64,000 nucleotides of DNA from Bacillus sp. es.034 (lineage in GTDB: Bacteria; Bacillota; Bacilli; Bacillales; Bacillaceae_B), in contig NZ_PDIY01000001.1 in assembly GCF_002563655.1 (NCBI RefSeq), positions 3,508,001-3,572,000 of the forward strand, given 5' to 3'. Position numbers and translations under genes: made by a program. Position 1 is the first letter of the stretch. Each line of letters opens with the position of its first letter. Under the pieces are notes generated by a model that saw only the letters and a program-made list of their open reading frames with translations, had not been told where the DNA came from and ran no database searches. Below, one piece after another: positions 36,139 to 45,383 of this stretch.

Positions 36139-37488
36139 TTACGTACGTTTGGCTGTCAAGAAGTCCTGAAGCCATTTGGTCGTATATGATCCATCTTTGA
36201 ACCCGTTGTCTTCAAGTATATCCCTGAATAGACTGACATTCGTTTTGACGCCTTCAATCGTTACCCCTGCAAAGAAAACCTTTGCTTTGTCCAGTGCATC
36301 CTGACGGTCCTTCCCCTGGATGATACACTTGGAGATCATCGGATCATAGAAGGGGGTCACATTGTTCCCTTTTTCATAGCCGCTGTCAATCCGGACACCT
36401 TCACCTTGACCCCATTCCAATTCTGTCAGCTTGCCTGGAGAAGGGTAAAACGTCTTTGGATCTTCGGCATATACCCTGAACTCAATCGCATGACCGGCAC
36501 TTTGGATTTCTTCCTGCCTGCAAAGGGGGAGAGGCTCTCCGCTTGCTACAAGCAGCTGCCATTTCACGAGATCGAGCCCCGTGATCGTTTCAGTGACCGG
36601 ATGCTCTACTTGTAGGCGGGTATTCATTTCAAGGAAGTAAAAATTCTCCTCTTCATCAACGATAAACTCCACCGTTCCTGCATTCGTGTAATCCACTGCC
36701 TTTCCAGCCTCTATGGCAGCGGTGTACATCTTCTCCTTCGTTTCTTGAGATAGACCGGGAGAAGGTGATTCCTCTATCACTTTTTGATTTCTACGTTGTA
36801 CGGAACAATTCCGCTCGAATAGATGAACGAGATTTCCATGATGATCACCAAAGATTTGTATTTCAACATGTCTCGCATTCTCTATACATTTCTCTAGGAA
36901 GACTTCCTCTTTCCCGAAATAGGCTTTGGCACGGTTTTTAGTAGAATCGAAGCTTTGAACGAGCGCTTGCTCATTTTCACAGCGAATCATGCCGATCCCC
37001 CCGCCCCCGCCACTTGCCTTCAGCATCACAGGGTAGCCGATTTCACTTGCCACCTCTATAGCAGCCTCTATGGTACCGACTCCTCCGTCGCTTCCCGGCA
37101 CTACAGGAACAGACGCATCCTGCATCACTCTTCTTGCCTCTACCTTATCTCCCATTTTTTCAATGATGTCATGGGCAGGACCAATAAAAGTAATGCCCTC
37201 TTCCGAAACCCTCTTCGCGAAGTCGGCATTTTCCGAGAGCAGGCCGTACCCGGGATGGATGCCATCCACTTTCTCCTTCTTTGCAACATCCAATATATTG
37301 TCCACCACTAAGTATGAACGGTTCACTTGTGATTCACCTATGCGGAATGCAACATCCGCTTCTTTCACAAAGGGCATATCCTGATCTGCATCTGAATAAA
37401 CCGCGACTGTTTGAATGTTTAATTGTTTACATGTTTTGATGATCCTAGAAGCAATTTCTCCCCTGTTTGCAATTAATATCTTCTGCAC
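36139..37488 (-). CDS. Biotin carboxylase subunit of acyl-CoA carboxylase
   Basis: ATP-grasp biotin carboxylase (449 aa) that carboxylates biotin with bicarbonate. N-terminal VQKILIANRGEIASRII, ATP loop KASGGGGGIGM near residues 157-167, ERNCSVQRRNQKVIEESPSP near 228-247, and the catalytic EMNTRLQVEHPVTE near 285-298. The GTG at 37488 follows GAGGGGAGATT; an in-frame ATG at 37515 adds nine unrelated residues. First gene of the trio. A small inverted repeat GGTGCGGA...TCCGCACC lies between it and the carrier gene. Resembles B. subtilis YngHA. Confidence 0.93.
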   Translation of the reverse strand: MQKILIANRGEIASRIIKTCKQLNIQTVAVYSDADQDMPFVKEADVAFRIGESQVNRSYLVVDNILDVAKKEKVDGIHPGYGLLSENADFAKRVSEEGITFIGPAHDIIEKMGDKVEARRVMQDASVPVVPGSDGGVGTIEAAIEVASEIGYPVMLKASGGGGGIGMIRCENEQALVQSFDSTKNRAKAYFGKEEVFLEKCIENARHVEIQIFGDHHGNLVHLFERNCSVQRRNQKVIEESPSPGLSQETKEKMYTAAIEAGKAVDYTNAGTVEFIVDEEENFYFLEMNTRLQVEHPVTETITGLDLVKWQLLVASGEPLPLCRQEEIQSAGHAIEFRVYAEDPKTFYPSPGKLTELEWGQGEGVRIDSGYEKGNNVTPFYDPMISKCIIQGKDRQDALDKAKVFFAGVTIEGVKTNVSLFRDILEDNGFKDGSYTTKWLQDFLTAKRT

Positions 37489-37720
37489 AATCTCTCCCCT
37501 TTCTTCATGGAACACACCTGTTCATAATACGAATTCTACGAAAATCGTCGAAATCCTTCTTCTCCATTGTAAACGTTTTCTTAATTAAGTGCAGAATTTT
37601 TTGTTATTTTGTTATATAATAATAATAAATACTAGTTCTTATAGTAAATGAATTGCAAGCGGATACAACATTCTTAGTGAATTCAAAGAATCATTTTTCA
37701 GCATTTTAGGAGGTCATACT

Positions 37721-38197
37721 ATGGCAGTAAAAGTGGAGAAATTAAAAGTAAACTATAAAACTCTAGAGGAGTTTAAGAAATTTAAAGAATATGGTGTACA
37801 GGAATTATCCATGCTTGAGGATCTGCAGGCGAATATCATTGAAAACGATAGTGAATCTCCGTTTTACGGAATTTACTTCGGGGATACCCTGGTTGCCAGA
37901 ATGAGTCTATATCAACGCAATGCCCGTTTTGATCAATACTTCGATCCTCCCCAAAATTATTTGGAGCTTTGGAAGCTTGAAGTATTGCCAAAATACCAAA
38001 ATAAAAGCTACGGAAAAGAATTAGTGGATTTCGCCAAGACCTTCGGATTACCGATCAAGACAAACTCGCGAATCAAATCTCAAGGATTCTGGGAGAAGAT
38101 GGGGTTTGAAGCCGTAACCTACGAAGTGGAAAGGGATCTAGGTGAAAATCCATACGTATGGTTCCCTGAAGGGGTAAAAGAACAGAAAATCAGTTAA
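37721..38197 (+). CDS. ylbP: GNAT family N-acetyltransferase YlbP
   Basis: Acetyl-CoA-dependent N-acetyltransferase (158 aa) of the YlbP family. The GNAT fold is indicated by LWKLEVLPKYQNKSYGKELVDF near residues 84-105, where the QNKSYGK loop binds the acetyl-CoA pyrophosphate. The substrate is unknown. ATG start after AGGAGGTCATACT. It is divergent from the carboxylase operon and convergent with the rsfA-family gene, with a shared terminator. A TATAAT lies at 37615-37620 without an obvious -35. Confidence 0.9.
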   Translation: MAVKVEKLKVNYKTLEEFKKFKEYGVQELSMLEDLQANIIENDSESPFYGIYFGDTLVARMSLYQRNARFDQYFDPPQNYLELWKLEVLPKYQNKSYGKELVDFAKTFGLPIKTNSRIKSQGFWEKMGFEAVTYEVERDLGENPYVWFPEGVKEQKIS

Positions 38198-38202
38198 TAG
38201 AC

Positions 38203-38242
38203 GAAAAAGGCTTGCTCAAGTACACTCGAGTCAGCCTTTTTC
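38203..38242. terminator. Bidirectional terminator between ylbP and ylbO
   Basis: AAAAAGGCTTGCTCAAG and CTCGAGTCAGCCTTTTT form an imperfect hairpin with A and T runs on either side, serving both convergent genes. Confidence 0.85.
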
Positions 38243-38245
38243 ATT

Positions 38246-38857
38246 TCATTTATTCAATCTTTGCAGATTACCGTTCTTATCCATCTGAAATTTCACTTTG
38301 TCTTCATTTCCTTGGAGCAGGGCCATCTTTCTCGCTTTTTCAAAGATGGCTAATAAAGATTTATGATCTTCTTCGAGGAGATTGAATTTTTCTTCATACT
38401 CTTCCAACTCTTCTTCTGTTTCTTTAAGCTTTTCCTGCAGTTGTGAGATTTGTTCGTGAAGCTGACTGTTCTCATTCCGGACTTTCTCCTCGTTACGGAT
38501 GGCTTCCTCTGCTTTTTGGAGGTATTGTATCATACTTCCCATTGAAAATGATTCTGGAGACTCCGACGCACTTTCAACCGTCAGGATTTCCTGCTTTTCT
38601 TCAAATGTCTTCTTTGGCGGAGAATGTTTCTTAGATTGCTTTCTCTGTTTCTTTGCCAGTTCGATTCCGGATTTATATTGTTTACGGACAAATGAATTCC
38701 AGCGAAATCCGCATGCCGCGGATGTCCTTGATAGCTTTTTCCCTACTTCTTCAAACGCCTGCAGTTGAGTGCCACCTTCGCGTATATGACGCAATACCAC
38801 TTCCGCTAACAATACATCTTCATCCTGGCTCCAGGCATCCTGTCTATTTGAAGACAT
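38246..38857 (-). CDS. ylbO: RsfA/YlbO family prespore transcriptional regulator
   Basis: Myb/SANT-like DNA-binding protein (203 aa). N-terminal motif [20 protein letters not shown] near residues 5-24 and [13 protein letters not shown] near 49-61, with regularly spaced tryptophans, match the RsfA family (B. subtilis RsfA tunes sigma-F-dependent genes). The C-terminal half is a strong coiled coil (about residues 105-180). The ATG at 38857 is seven bases after AGGGGGGATGG; an ATG at 38893 is rejected for lack of a site. The exact targets are unknown. Confidence 0.9.
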   Translation of the reverse strand: MSSNRQDAWSQDEDVLLAEVVLRHIREGGTQLQAFEEVGKKLSRTSAACGFRWNSFVRKQYKSGIELAKKQRKQSKKHSPPKKTFEEKQEILTVESASESPESFSMGSMIQYLQKAEEAIRNEEKVRNENSQLHEQISQLQEKLKETEEELEEYEEKFNLLEEDHKSLLAIFEKARKMALLQGNEDKVKFQMDKNGNLQRLNK

Positions 38858-38945
38858 TTCCATCCCCCCTATTTCGTCAGTTTCTCCATACATATGCTCT
38901 TACTAGAGAAGATAGAATCAGCAACACTATTTTTAGCCTACAAAA

Positions 38946-38971
38946 AAGGAACCGGTTTTCACCTGCTCCTT
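38946..38971 (-). terminator. Terminator after the enoyl-CoA hydratase gene
   Basis: On the minus strand AAGGAGCAGGT-GAAA-ACCGGTTCCTTTTTT, with two wobble or mismatch positions. Confidence 0.7.
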
Positions 38972-38984
38972 TTGGTTACTTGAA

Positions 38985-39743
38985 CTATTTAGATAAAAAT
39001 TGATCCACTGCTTTGTGGTGCTCATCATGTGCCCACAGTTTGGAGCATTGTTTGATTTCCTCCAGGATGTTCCCTTCTATCCTTTTTGTATTCCAACAAT
39101 TCAGGAGTTGCTGCTTATATGCCTTCAAGACCCCTGCAGATTTAGACGAGATCATTTTAATCAATGGGACTTCATGCACAGGTACCAATTCATCCACCAC
39201 TTCGTCTACGAATCCCATTTCATGAAGTGCTTCAGCCTGTTCCAGACGCGCCGTCATTAAAAGGGACATGGCTTTTGATACAGGAAGTCTTTCAAGGAGC
39301 AGGGTCCCTCCTCCCCACCCGGTGGTGATGGCAAGATTCCCTTGAACGAACCCCATCTTGGCGGTTCTTCTTGCTACTCTGAAATCACAGGCAGCCGCGA
39401 TCTCACATCCCCCTCCAATAGCCGTCCCATTGATGAAGGCAATGGTAGGTTTCGGCAAGAAGGCGAGTCTCGTAAGGAGGCTCCCCATTTTACTGAGCAT
39501 TTCGTAGCTTTCACCTTCTGTTTTAAGATTGTGGAACTGCGACAAGTCTCCCCCTGAACAAAAAGCACGATCTCCGCTTCCGGTTATGAGGAGCGCTTTC
39601 ACATGATCGTTTCGAACGCACTCATCCATCGCCTTCTGAAGCCCATTCATGATTTCATAGCTCACTGCGTTTCGTTTATCCGGTCGGTCGATGATAAACT
39701 CCAATATTCCTTCATTGTTCATATGTAATACATATTCACCCAC
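38985..39743 (-). CDS. Enoyl-CoA hydratase/isomerase family protein
   Basis: Crotonase-fold protein (252 aa). Oxyanion-hole segments are SGDRAFCSGGDLSQF near residues 55-69 and GTAIGGGCEIAAACDFRVA near 105-123. The usual first catalytic Glu is offered by CEIA; the position of the second (classically EE or ER near residue 130-140) has TTGWGGG here, so the reaction may not be a standard hydration. The GTG start follows AAAAGGGGGCTTTTGAA. A monocistronic gene between ylbO and rpmF. It may act with the carboxylase operon in branched-chain or fatty acid metabolism; that link is inference. Confidence 0.88.
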   Translation of the reverse strand: MGEYVLHMNNEGILEFIIDRPDKRNAVSYEIMNGLQKAMDECVRNDHVKALLITGSGDRAFCSGGDLSQFHNLKTEGESYEMLSKMGSLLTRLAFLPKPTIAFINGTAIGGGCEIAAACDFRVARRTAKMGFVQGNLAITTGWGGGTLLLERLPVSKAMSLLMTARLEQAEALHEMGFVDEVVDELVPVHEVPLIKMISSKSAGVLKAYKQQLLNCWNTKRIEGNILEEIKQCSKLWAHDEHHKAVDQFLSK

Positions 39744-39822
39744 TTCAAAAGCCCCCTTTTATCTTACATATAGTGTATGATTTTCACGATCTGTTGAACA
39801 GACCTTTTCTCTGGATACGACA

Positions 39823-39858
39823 AAAAAGCGTGAAGAGCCATGGTCTCTTCACGCTTTT
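39823..39858 (-). terminator. Terminator after rpmF
   Basis: On the minus strand AAAAGCGTGAAGAG-ACCATGG-CTCTTCACGCTTTTTT, a perfect intrinsic terminator 16 bases past the stop. Confidence 0.93.
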
Positions 39859-39873
39859 AAGCGGTGTAAGCAA

Positions 39874-40047
39874 TTATTTGCTTACAACTTCTTTTCCTTT
39901 ATACGTTCCGCACTCTTTACAAACACGGTGTGCTAGTTTCATCTCACCACAGTTTGGGCATGCTACCATACCAGGTACACTTAGTTTGAAGTGTGTACGA
40001 CGTTGTCTTTTTGCTGTTTTAGAAGTTCTTCTAAAAGGTACTGCCAT
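39874..40047 (-). CDS. rpmF: 50S ribosomal protein L32
   Basis: Ribosomal protein L32 (57 aa) of the large subunit. The basic N-terminus [16 protein letters not shown] is followed by a zinc ribbon with C30-x2-C33 and C43-x2-C46, i.e. the zinc-binding (C+) form. The ATG at 40047 has AAGGAGGTGGGAAGA upstream; three extra codons to 40056 overlap that site. It is co-transcribed with the yceD-like gene, an arrangement conserved across bacteria. Confidence 0.98.
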   Translation of the reverse strand: MAVPFRRTSKTAKRQRRTHFKLSVPGMVACPNCGEMKLAHRVCKECGTYKGKEVVSK

Positions 40048-40111
40048 TCTTCCCACCTCCTTAAAAGAGATTCATACTCATTATGAAGCCAGTCGAGCTG
40101 GTACTTCGCTT

Positions 40112-40654
40112 TTAAGAGTTCTTGTTTTGATCAAGAAGTTTTGCTAAGTCAGCGAGTCGAGGATCTACTTTCTTCTCTTCCTCTTGTTCGACTTCATGAG
40201 CCTGTTCTTCGGTCATCACTTCCCAGTTCTTACCTGAAGGCATCTCATCTTGTTCTCTCGCTTCATCACTGATTACCTGCATCGGAATCTCAAGCAACAG
40301 CAATTCTCTGATAGCCGGTTTTAAATCAATAACATCACCTTGTATACGATGTACTTCTTCTTCCTCATACTGATCATAATCAGCTTCATTTAGAAGATAC
40401 GTCTCAATCGTATTGATGTCAACTGGTAGATCGACATCCACAAGGGTTCTTGAGCAAGGCAGGACTAACTTTCCTTCTATATGAAGATGAAAAGTGACAC
40501 GGTTTGACCCGATATCCGCCTTTCCGGACACCCGAATAGGGGAGACTTCTATAATTTGGGGATCAACTTCTTTCAGTTCGTCCAAATTAATTGTTTCGTC
40601 TATGGAAAATCCCTTGTCTCTGAATTTTTGTAATTGTATTATTGACCATTTCAA
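40112..40654 (-). CDS. ylbN: YceD/DUF177 family protein YlbN (large ribosomal RNA accumulation protein)
   Basis: DUF177 protein (180 aa) encoded upstream of rpmF in most bacteria and linked to 23S rRNA accumulation. The N-terminus KWSIIQLQKFRDKGFSIDE is typical; the core includes LVLPCSRTLVDVDLPVDI near 71-88, while the second metal-binding Cys pair of some relatives is not evident. The TTG at 40654 follows AGGTG by six bases and agrees with B. subtilis YlbN. The C-terminal tail is Glu/Gln-rich. A consensus sigma-A promoter lies 28 bases upstream. Confidence 0.92.
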   Translation of the reverse strand: MKWSIIQLQKFRDKGFSIDETINLDELKEVDPQIIEVSPIRVSGKADIGSNRVTFHLHIEGKLVLPCSRTLVDVDLPVDINTIETYLLNEADYDQYEEEEVHRIQGDVIDLKPAIRELLLLEIPMQVISDEAREQDEMPSGKNWEVMTEEQAHEVEQEEEKKVDPRLADLAKLLDQNKNS

Positions 40655-40681
40655 TGTAATCACCTCAAGGCAACAAAGGTA

Positions 40682-40710
40682 ATTATAGCTTTCATAATAC
40701 CGTTTGTCAA
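40682..40710 (-). promoter_or_regulatory. Consensus sigma-A promoter of ylbN-rpmF
   Basis: On the minus strand TTGACA (40705-40710), 17 bases, TATAAT (40682-40687): a perfect match, as expected for a ribosomal protein operon. Confidence 0.92.
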
Positions 40711-40891
40711 TATTTTTTCTTTACACTCTCTTTAACCATAGTGTTGTAATTATAACGTTTAAATATAAGGACTTTCAAATATTTTATTATATTCGTTATG
40801 ATTCTTTCAAAAAAGGGGAGAATCTATATCATTTCCTTATATAATAAAGATGATAAGTATGTTTTAGATTTAGAAAGGTTGTGTGGTTTTT

Positions 40892-42109
40892 ATGAGGGCA
40901 ACAGGGGTAGTTGTGGAGTATAATCCGTTTCATAATGGACATTTACATCATTTGAGGGAAACAAGGGCCGTTACAGGGGCTGATGTTGTCGTTGCGGTGA
41001 TGAGTGGGCACTTCCTCCAGCGTGGTGAGCCTGCACTTGTTTCCAAATGGGCCCGTACCAGGATGGCATTGGAATCCGGTGTAGATGTAGTGATAGAGCT
41101 TCCATATTGTTTCGCGACACAGCATGCGGAAATTTTTTCAAAAGGTGCCATTTCGCTTCTTGATCGATTTGGCTGTGAAAGCTTCTGTTTCGGAAGCGAA
41201 GATGGTGATATTGATGCTTTCCTCAACACGATCCAATTCATTCAATCAAACCAGGAACAATACGATACGTACATAAAGGAATTTATCCAGGAAGGGATGA
41301 GCTATCCTTCAGCACTGGCCGGTGCCTTTCGGAAATTGGGAAATCAGGACTCTGTCATCGATTTAAGTAAACCCAACAATATATTGGGCTTTCACTATTT
41401 GGAGGCAAGAAATCAACTCCGTTCTTCAATAAAAGCATATTCCATTACGCGGGAATCAGCCGGTTACCATGATGAACATTTCTCTTCCCCTTCGATTGCC
41501 AGTGCAACCAGCATTCGCAAAAGTATATTCAGTACCCGAGGGAATCACGAGATCACATCCTATCTTCCGGCCGGTTCTGTGCAGGAACTGGAAAGGTACA
41601 AAAGTGAGTATGGAGGATTCCACAGGTGGGAGAATTATTGGACCCTGCTTCAATACAAGCTTCTCTCCTCTTCTAAAGATGAGTTGAGGGATATATATGA
41701 AATTGAAGAGGGAATAGAAAACCGGATGGTAGAGTATGCGAAGTCTTCCTTATCCTTTGAAGAATTCATGACGAAACTTAAGACGAAGCGATATACTTGG
41801 ACACGCCTTCAAAGAATGCTCCTTCACGTATTGACCGATACACATAAAGAAGAGATGAGGAGCCGGCATGACTCCCCAAATTATATCCGCCTATTAGGAA
41901 TGAATGACAGGGGAAGGGAATATATTCATTCCCGTAAAAAGAACCTCTCTCTCCCTTTGATCAGCAAGCTATCCAGTGCGGATCCACATGATATACATTT
42001 AGATATCAAGGCTGCGGAAGTCTATTCATTGGGCCTGCAGGATCCAGACGCACGAAAAAGACTTCTACGCCAAGAATGGTCCCAGCCGCCTATCATGAAG
42101 ACAATGTAA
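40892..42109 (+). CDS. tmcAL: tRNA-Met cytidine acetate ligase TmcAL (YlbM)
   Basis: Nucleotidyltransferase-fold enzyme (405 aa) that makes N4-acetylcytidine at the wobble base of elongator tRNA-Met using acetate and ATP. The HxGH-type motif is VVEYNPFHNGHLHH at residues 7-20, with ISxS-like SPSIASATSIRKSI near 205. It starts at ATG 40892 by homology (MRATGVVVEYNP); a GTG at 40883 lies closer to AGAAAGG and would add three residues. Faces away from ylbN-rpmF. Confidence 0.95.
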   Translation: MRATGVVVEYNPFHNGHLHHLRETRAVTGADVVVAVMSGHFLQRGEPALVSKWARTRMALESGVDVVIELPYCFATQHAEIFSKGAISLLDRFGCESFCFGSEDGDIDAFLNTIQFIQSNQEQYDTYIKEFIQEGMSYPSALAGAFRKLGNQDSVIDLSKPNNILGFHYLEARNQLRSSIKAYSITRESAGYHDEHFSSPSIASATSIRKSIFSTRGNHEITSYLPAGSVQELERYKSEYGGFHRWENYWTLLQYKLLSSSKDELRDIYEIEEGIENRMVEYAKSSLSFEEFMTKLKTKRYTWTRLQRMLLHVLTDTHKEEMRSRHDSPNYIRLLGMNDRGREYIHSRKKNLSLPLISKLSSADPHDIHLDIKAAEVYSLGLQDPDARKRLLRQEWSQPPIMKTM

Positions 42110-42120
42110 TTCAAACAAAA

Positions 42121-42148
42121 AGACTGCCCCCCGTATTGAGGGCAGTCT
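42121..42148. terminator. Bidirectional terminator between tmcAL and ylbL
   Basis: AGACTGCCCCCCGTATTGAGGGCAGTCT-type hairpin (arms AGACTGCCC and GGGCAGTCT) with A and T flanks on both sides. Confidence 0.9.
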
Positions 42149-42155
42149 CTTTAAT

Positions 42156-43199
42156 TCAGTTTTCGATTGATTTGAGGAAGGATAGTGCTTCATCAAATGT
42201 CTTTACTGGTACCACTTTCATATCCGTACCGATATCTTCAGCTGTTCTCTTCGCAGCGGTATAGTTGGATTCAAGATCAGGGTATTTTTTCTTCATTTCT
42301 TTTGTGATGGTTTCATCCGGTGCAAGGAAGTATTCGGCATCCGCTTTATCAGCAGCAATGATTTTTTGTTCGATACCGCCGATACGACCGACCACGCCAT
42401 CTTCTGATATCGTTCCGGTCCCGGCAATCCTGTGCCCTTTAGCAAGATCTTCCTTTGTCAGTTGATCATAGATTTCCAAACTGAACATCAGACCGGCAGA
42501 GGGTCCCCCTATTTCCTCGGTCTGAAGCTTAACGGGTGGATCTGTTATGATTTCTTTATCATCGCTCAATGTGATGCCAAGGCCGATCTTATCGGGGACA
42601 TCCGGAAATGCTTCAAGAGGGATCGTTTCAACCCTTTCCTCTTTATCCCGGACGAATGTGATGTCCACTTTATCCCCTTTTGTTTTCCCACTTACGTAAT
42701 CAATGAATTCTTGAGACGACTGAAACGTTTGACCGTCTATGGCGGTGATACGGTCGCCCGGTTTCAACACTTTTTCAGCTGGCATGTCGGGATATATATT
42801 TAATACATAAATCCCTTTATATTTATATTCATACGGTTTGCCTGCTTTTTTATATGCCACTTCAATGGCATGGGTTTGGGAGTTATTCATAAGCTGTAGT
42901 TGGCGAAGATTGTATTCTTCATCGCTTTCATGTGGACTTCTGATCTCCTCTACCGGAAAGATATATTCATATTTCCTTATGCTCGCCATTAGATAGGCAT
43001 ATATATTCGCCCTTCCCATTCTGACGGTTGTCAGCATCAGTTCCCCATCGTCTTTATATCCATTCTTGACGTGGACGATTGGATCGAGTTCATGTGCATT
43101 CCCGGGTTTCGTAACATAGAAAGGAAGATAATAAAAAGAAGTGGCGACCATAATGATGGTCATGATGAGCAGGGTTCTTATCAGCGTTTTTGTTTTCAT
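42156..43199 (-). CDS. ylbL: PDZ and Lon-like serine protease YlbL
   Basis: Membrane-anchored protease (347 aa). N-terminal helix (about residues 7-24), PDZ domain (about 120-205, containing KVLKPGDRITAIDGQTF) and a Lon-type domain with the Ser-Lys dyad: serine in GGPSAGLMFS near 233 and lysine in AADKADAEYF near 278. In B. subtilis YlbL and CtpA clear the DNA-damage division inhibitor YneA; the same role is inferred here. The ATG at 43199 follows AAGGAGTAAAAAAC; it starts six bases after the ylbK stop. Confidence 0.95.
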   Translation of the reverse strand: MKTKTLIRTLLIMTIIMVATSFYYLPFYVTKPGNAHELDPIVHVKNGYKDDGELMLTTVRMGRANIYAYLMASIRKYEYIFPVEEIRSPHESDEEYNLRQLQLMNNSQTHAIEVAYKKAGKPYEYKYKGIYVLNIYPDMPAEKVLKPGDRITAIDGQTFQSSQEFIDYVSGKTKGDKVDITFVRDKEERVETIPLEAFPDVPDKIGLGITLSDDKEIITDPPVKLQTEEIGGPSAGLMFSLEIYDQLTKEDLAKGHRIAGTGTISEDGVVGRIGGIEQKIIAADKADAEYFLAPDETITKEMKKKYPDLESNYTAAKRTAEDIGTDMKVVPVKTFDEALSFLKSIEN

Positions 43200-43204
43200 G
43201 TTTT

Positions 43205-43984
43205 TTACTCCTTCCAATTGTCCAGAGCTTCCTTGATGGAAGGAATAGCCTTCTTTGCTTCTTCTTCTCCCATATCGATGATTTCTTCAATGTTTTTAAA
43301 AGCTCTGGTGCTGTACATTTCTACATGTGGTCTGATCATGAAATCAGAAGCAAATTCACGGTGCGCGACGATTTCCAGCTGGAGGATATCAATGCTTTGC
43401 ATGATCACGTCATATATGGTGGTGATTTCTGCATTACGTTTCACATGGGACACATCGACCCCGATCACAATATCCGCTCCCATTTCTTTCACCACGGAAA
43501 CCGGCACCCTGTCAATGACCCCCCCATCCACCAATAGACGGCCATTAATCCTTTCAGGCACAAAAATACCCGGTATAGCGATACTTGCCCGCACTGCGCT
43601 TGCTATTGGACCGGTGGTAAAGATGACTTTTTCTCCATTCGTAATGTCAGTTGCCACAACACTTACGGGGATATTTAATTCTTCAATATTTTTATTATGT
43701 GTAAATAGCTGAATGAACTCTTTTATTCTTTTACCTGATATGAATCCCATTTTCGGAACGGTAAAGTCCAAGTAATACTTTCTTCTGAAGGTAGTGGAAA
43801 GCTTGTATAGGTCTTCCATCTTGTGACCCACCCCATAAAAGCAGCCGACAAGCGCCCCCATGCTGCTGCCTGCAATCATATCAATCGGTATGTTGGCATC
43901 ATCAAAGGCTTTCAGGACGCCTAAATGAGCAAATCCCCTTGCGCCACCCGAGCCAAGGGCTAATCCGATCTTTGGTCTACCCAT
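43205..43984 (-). CDS. ylbK: Patatin-like phospholipase YlbK
   Basis: Patatin/RssA-like esterase (259 aa) with the Ser-Asp dyad. Oxyanion loop ALGSGGARGFAHLGVL near residues 9-24, nucleophile elbow AGSSMGAL near 38-45, and DGGVIDRVP near 152-160. The substrate is unknown; the family hydrolyses lipid acyl groups. ATG start with AAAAGGGGGAAGGGC. First gene of a two-gene unit with ylbL. Confidence 0.92.
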   Translation of the reverse strand: MGRPKIGLALGSGGARGFAHLGVLKAFDDANIPIDMIAGSSMGALVGCFYGVGHKMEDLYKLSTTFRRKYYLDFTVPKMGFISGKRIKEFIQLFTHNKNIEELNIPVSVVATDITNGEKVIFTTGPIASAVRASIAIPGIFVPERINGRLLVDGGVIDRVPVSVVKEMGADIVIGVDVSHVKRNAEITTIYDVIMQSIDILQLEIVAHREFASDFMIRPHVEMYSTRAFKNIEEIIDMGEEEAKKAIPSIKEALDNWKE

Positions 43985-44159
43985 GCCCTTCCCCCTTTTC
44001 CCGAGTCATCGGTCTATTCATCATATGGTCTATTTCAATTATGTATGAGTATATTGAATAATATGAGGACAAGTTGAATTAATCTCATTTTATCATTCTT
44101 TTCCCATTTCACAAGGAATTGAGATAGAAGGAACTATTTTCTTAGGGGAGGAAGTCCTG

Positions 44160-45380
44160 TTGTTCAAATCTAAAATCAAAACCTTGGCTTTATCCATAAG
44201 TGTGACGGTATTTGCCACCTCTCTCATCTTGATGCCCGGGGAATCTTTGGAGGCATCCATCAGAGGTTTGGACATGTGGTGGGAAATCGTCTTTCCATCC
44301 TTATTACCGTTTTTCATTGTATCTGAAATGCTGATCGGATTTGGGGTTGTCCGGTTTATAGGTGTCATGCTGGAGCCCTTGATGAGACCCTTATTCCGGG
44401 TCCCGGGTGTAGGCGGATTTGTGTGGGCGATGGGGATGGCATCGGGGTTTCCTGCAGGAGCTAAATTGACGGCAAGGCTGCGTCAGGAAGAACAAATTTC
44501 GAAGTTGGAAGCGGAACGACTCGTTTCATTCACGAACTCTTCCAACCCGCTATTTATTTTCGGAGCAGTATCAGTCGGGTTCTTCCAAAACGCTACATTG
44601 GGCATTGTGTTAGCAGCCGCTCATTATATCGGGAACATTTGTGTGGGAGTCGTCATGAGATTCTACGGAGCTGAAGAGAACGAGGAAACTAAAAGCAGCC
44701 CGGCAAAAAGGAAAGGTTTCATCCTCCGGGAAGCATTCTCGGCACTTCACCGGACAAGACTGCAGGACAAACGCCCCATCGGCAAACTACTGGGAGATGC
44801 CGTCACTTCATCCATTCAAACGTTGTTGATGATCGGTGGATTCATCATCTTATTTTCTGTCATCAATAAAATGTTGTATCACCTGAACATCACGACTTTT
44901 TTTGCCGAGGGTCTATCGGCTTTATTTATACTACTGAAATTACCCGACCAATTAAGTATCCCATTTATTTCAGGACTCTTTGAAATCACATTGGGGTCAA
45001 AACTCACAAGCGGTGTAACCGATGCCACCCTCCTCCACCAAGCGATCATCACAAGCTTTATATTAGGCTTCAGCGGTTTCAGCGTCCAGGCACAGGTCGC
45101 AAGTATCCTTGCAGATACGGATATTCGATTTAAGCCTTTTTTCTACGCACGCTTAGTTCACGGGTTCGCCGCATCCGTCACCACCATCCTCATTTGGAAG
45201 CCCATTTATGAGAGGTTTTCCGATGAACAGCTTTCCAACGCCATCCCGGTGTTCGCCAGGCACAACGATGCATTTTGGACCGACATGCTCTTTTGGTTCA
45301 AGACGGCAGGTCCCATCATCACGATTTCAAGTCTGATCGTATACATGGTTCTATATGCACGAAAACATGTGAATCATTGA
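44160..45380 (+). CDS. ylbJ: Sporulation integral membrane protein YlbJ
   Basis: Polytopic membrane protein (406 aa) of the nucleoside-recognition (Gate) domain family. Its B. subtilis relative is made under sigma-E in the mother cell and is needed for heat-resistant spores. About eight hydrophobic segments, with MASGFPAGAKLTARLRQEE near residue 98 and ESLEASIRGLDMWWEIVFPS near 31-50. The TTG start follows AGGGGAGGAAGTCCTG. It diverges from ylbK; I could not find a convincing sigma-E promoter in the 175-base gap. Convergent with coaD, with a long hairpin between. Confidence 0.92.
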   Translation: MFKSKIKTLALSISVTVFATSLILMPGESLEASIRGLDMWWEIVFPSLLPFFIVSEMLIGFGVVRFIGVMLEPLMRPLFRVPGVGGFVWAMGMASGFPAGAKLTARLRQEEQISKLEAERLVSFTNSSNPLFIFGAVSVGFFQNATLGIVLAAAHYIGNICVGVVMRFYGAEENEETKSSPAKRKGFILREAFSALHRTRLQDKRPIGKLLGDAVTSSIQTLLMIGGFIILFSVINKMLYHLNITTFFAEGLSALFILLKLPDQLSIPFISGLFEITLGSKLTSGVTDATLLHQAIITSFILGFSGFSVQAQVASILADTDIRFKPFFYARLVHGFAASVTTILIWKPIYERFSDEQLSNAIPVFARHNDAFWTDMLFWFKTAGPIITISSLIVYMVLYARKHVNH

Positions 45381-45383
45381 AAA

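Noticed and set aside
38985..39743. The crotonase gene as part of the carboxylase operon
   Set aside because: ylbP, ylbO and two terminators lie between them, and ylbP runs on the opposite strand.
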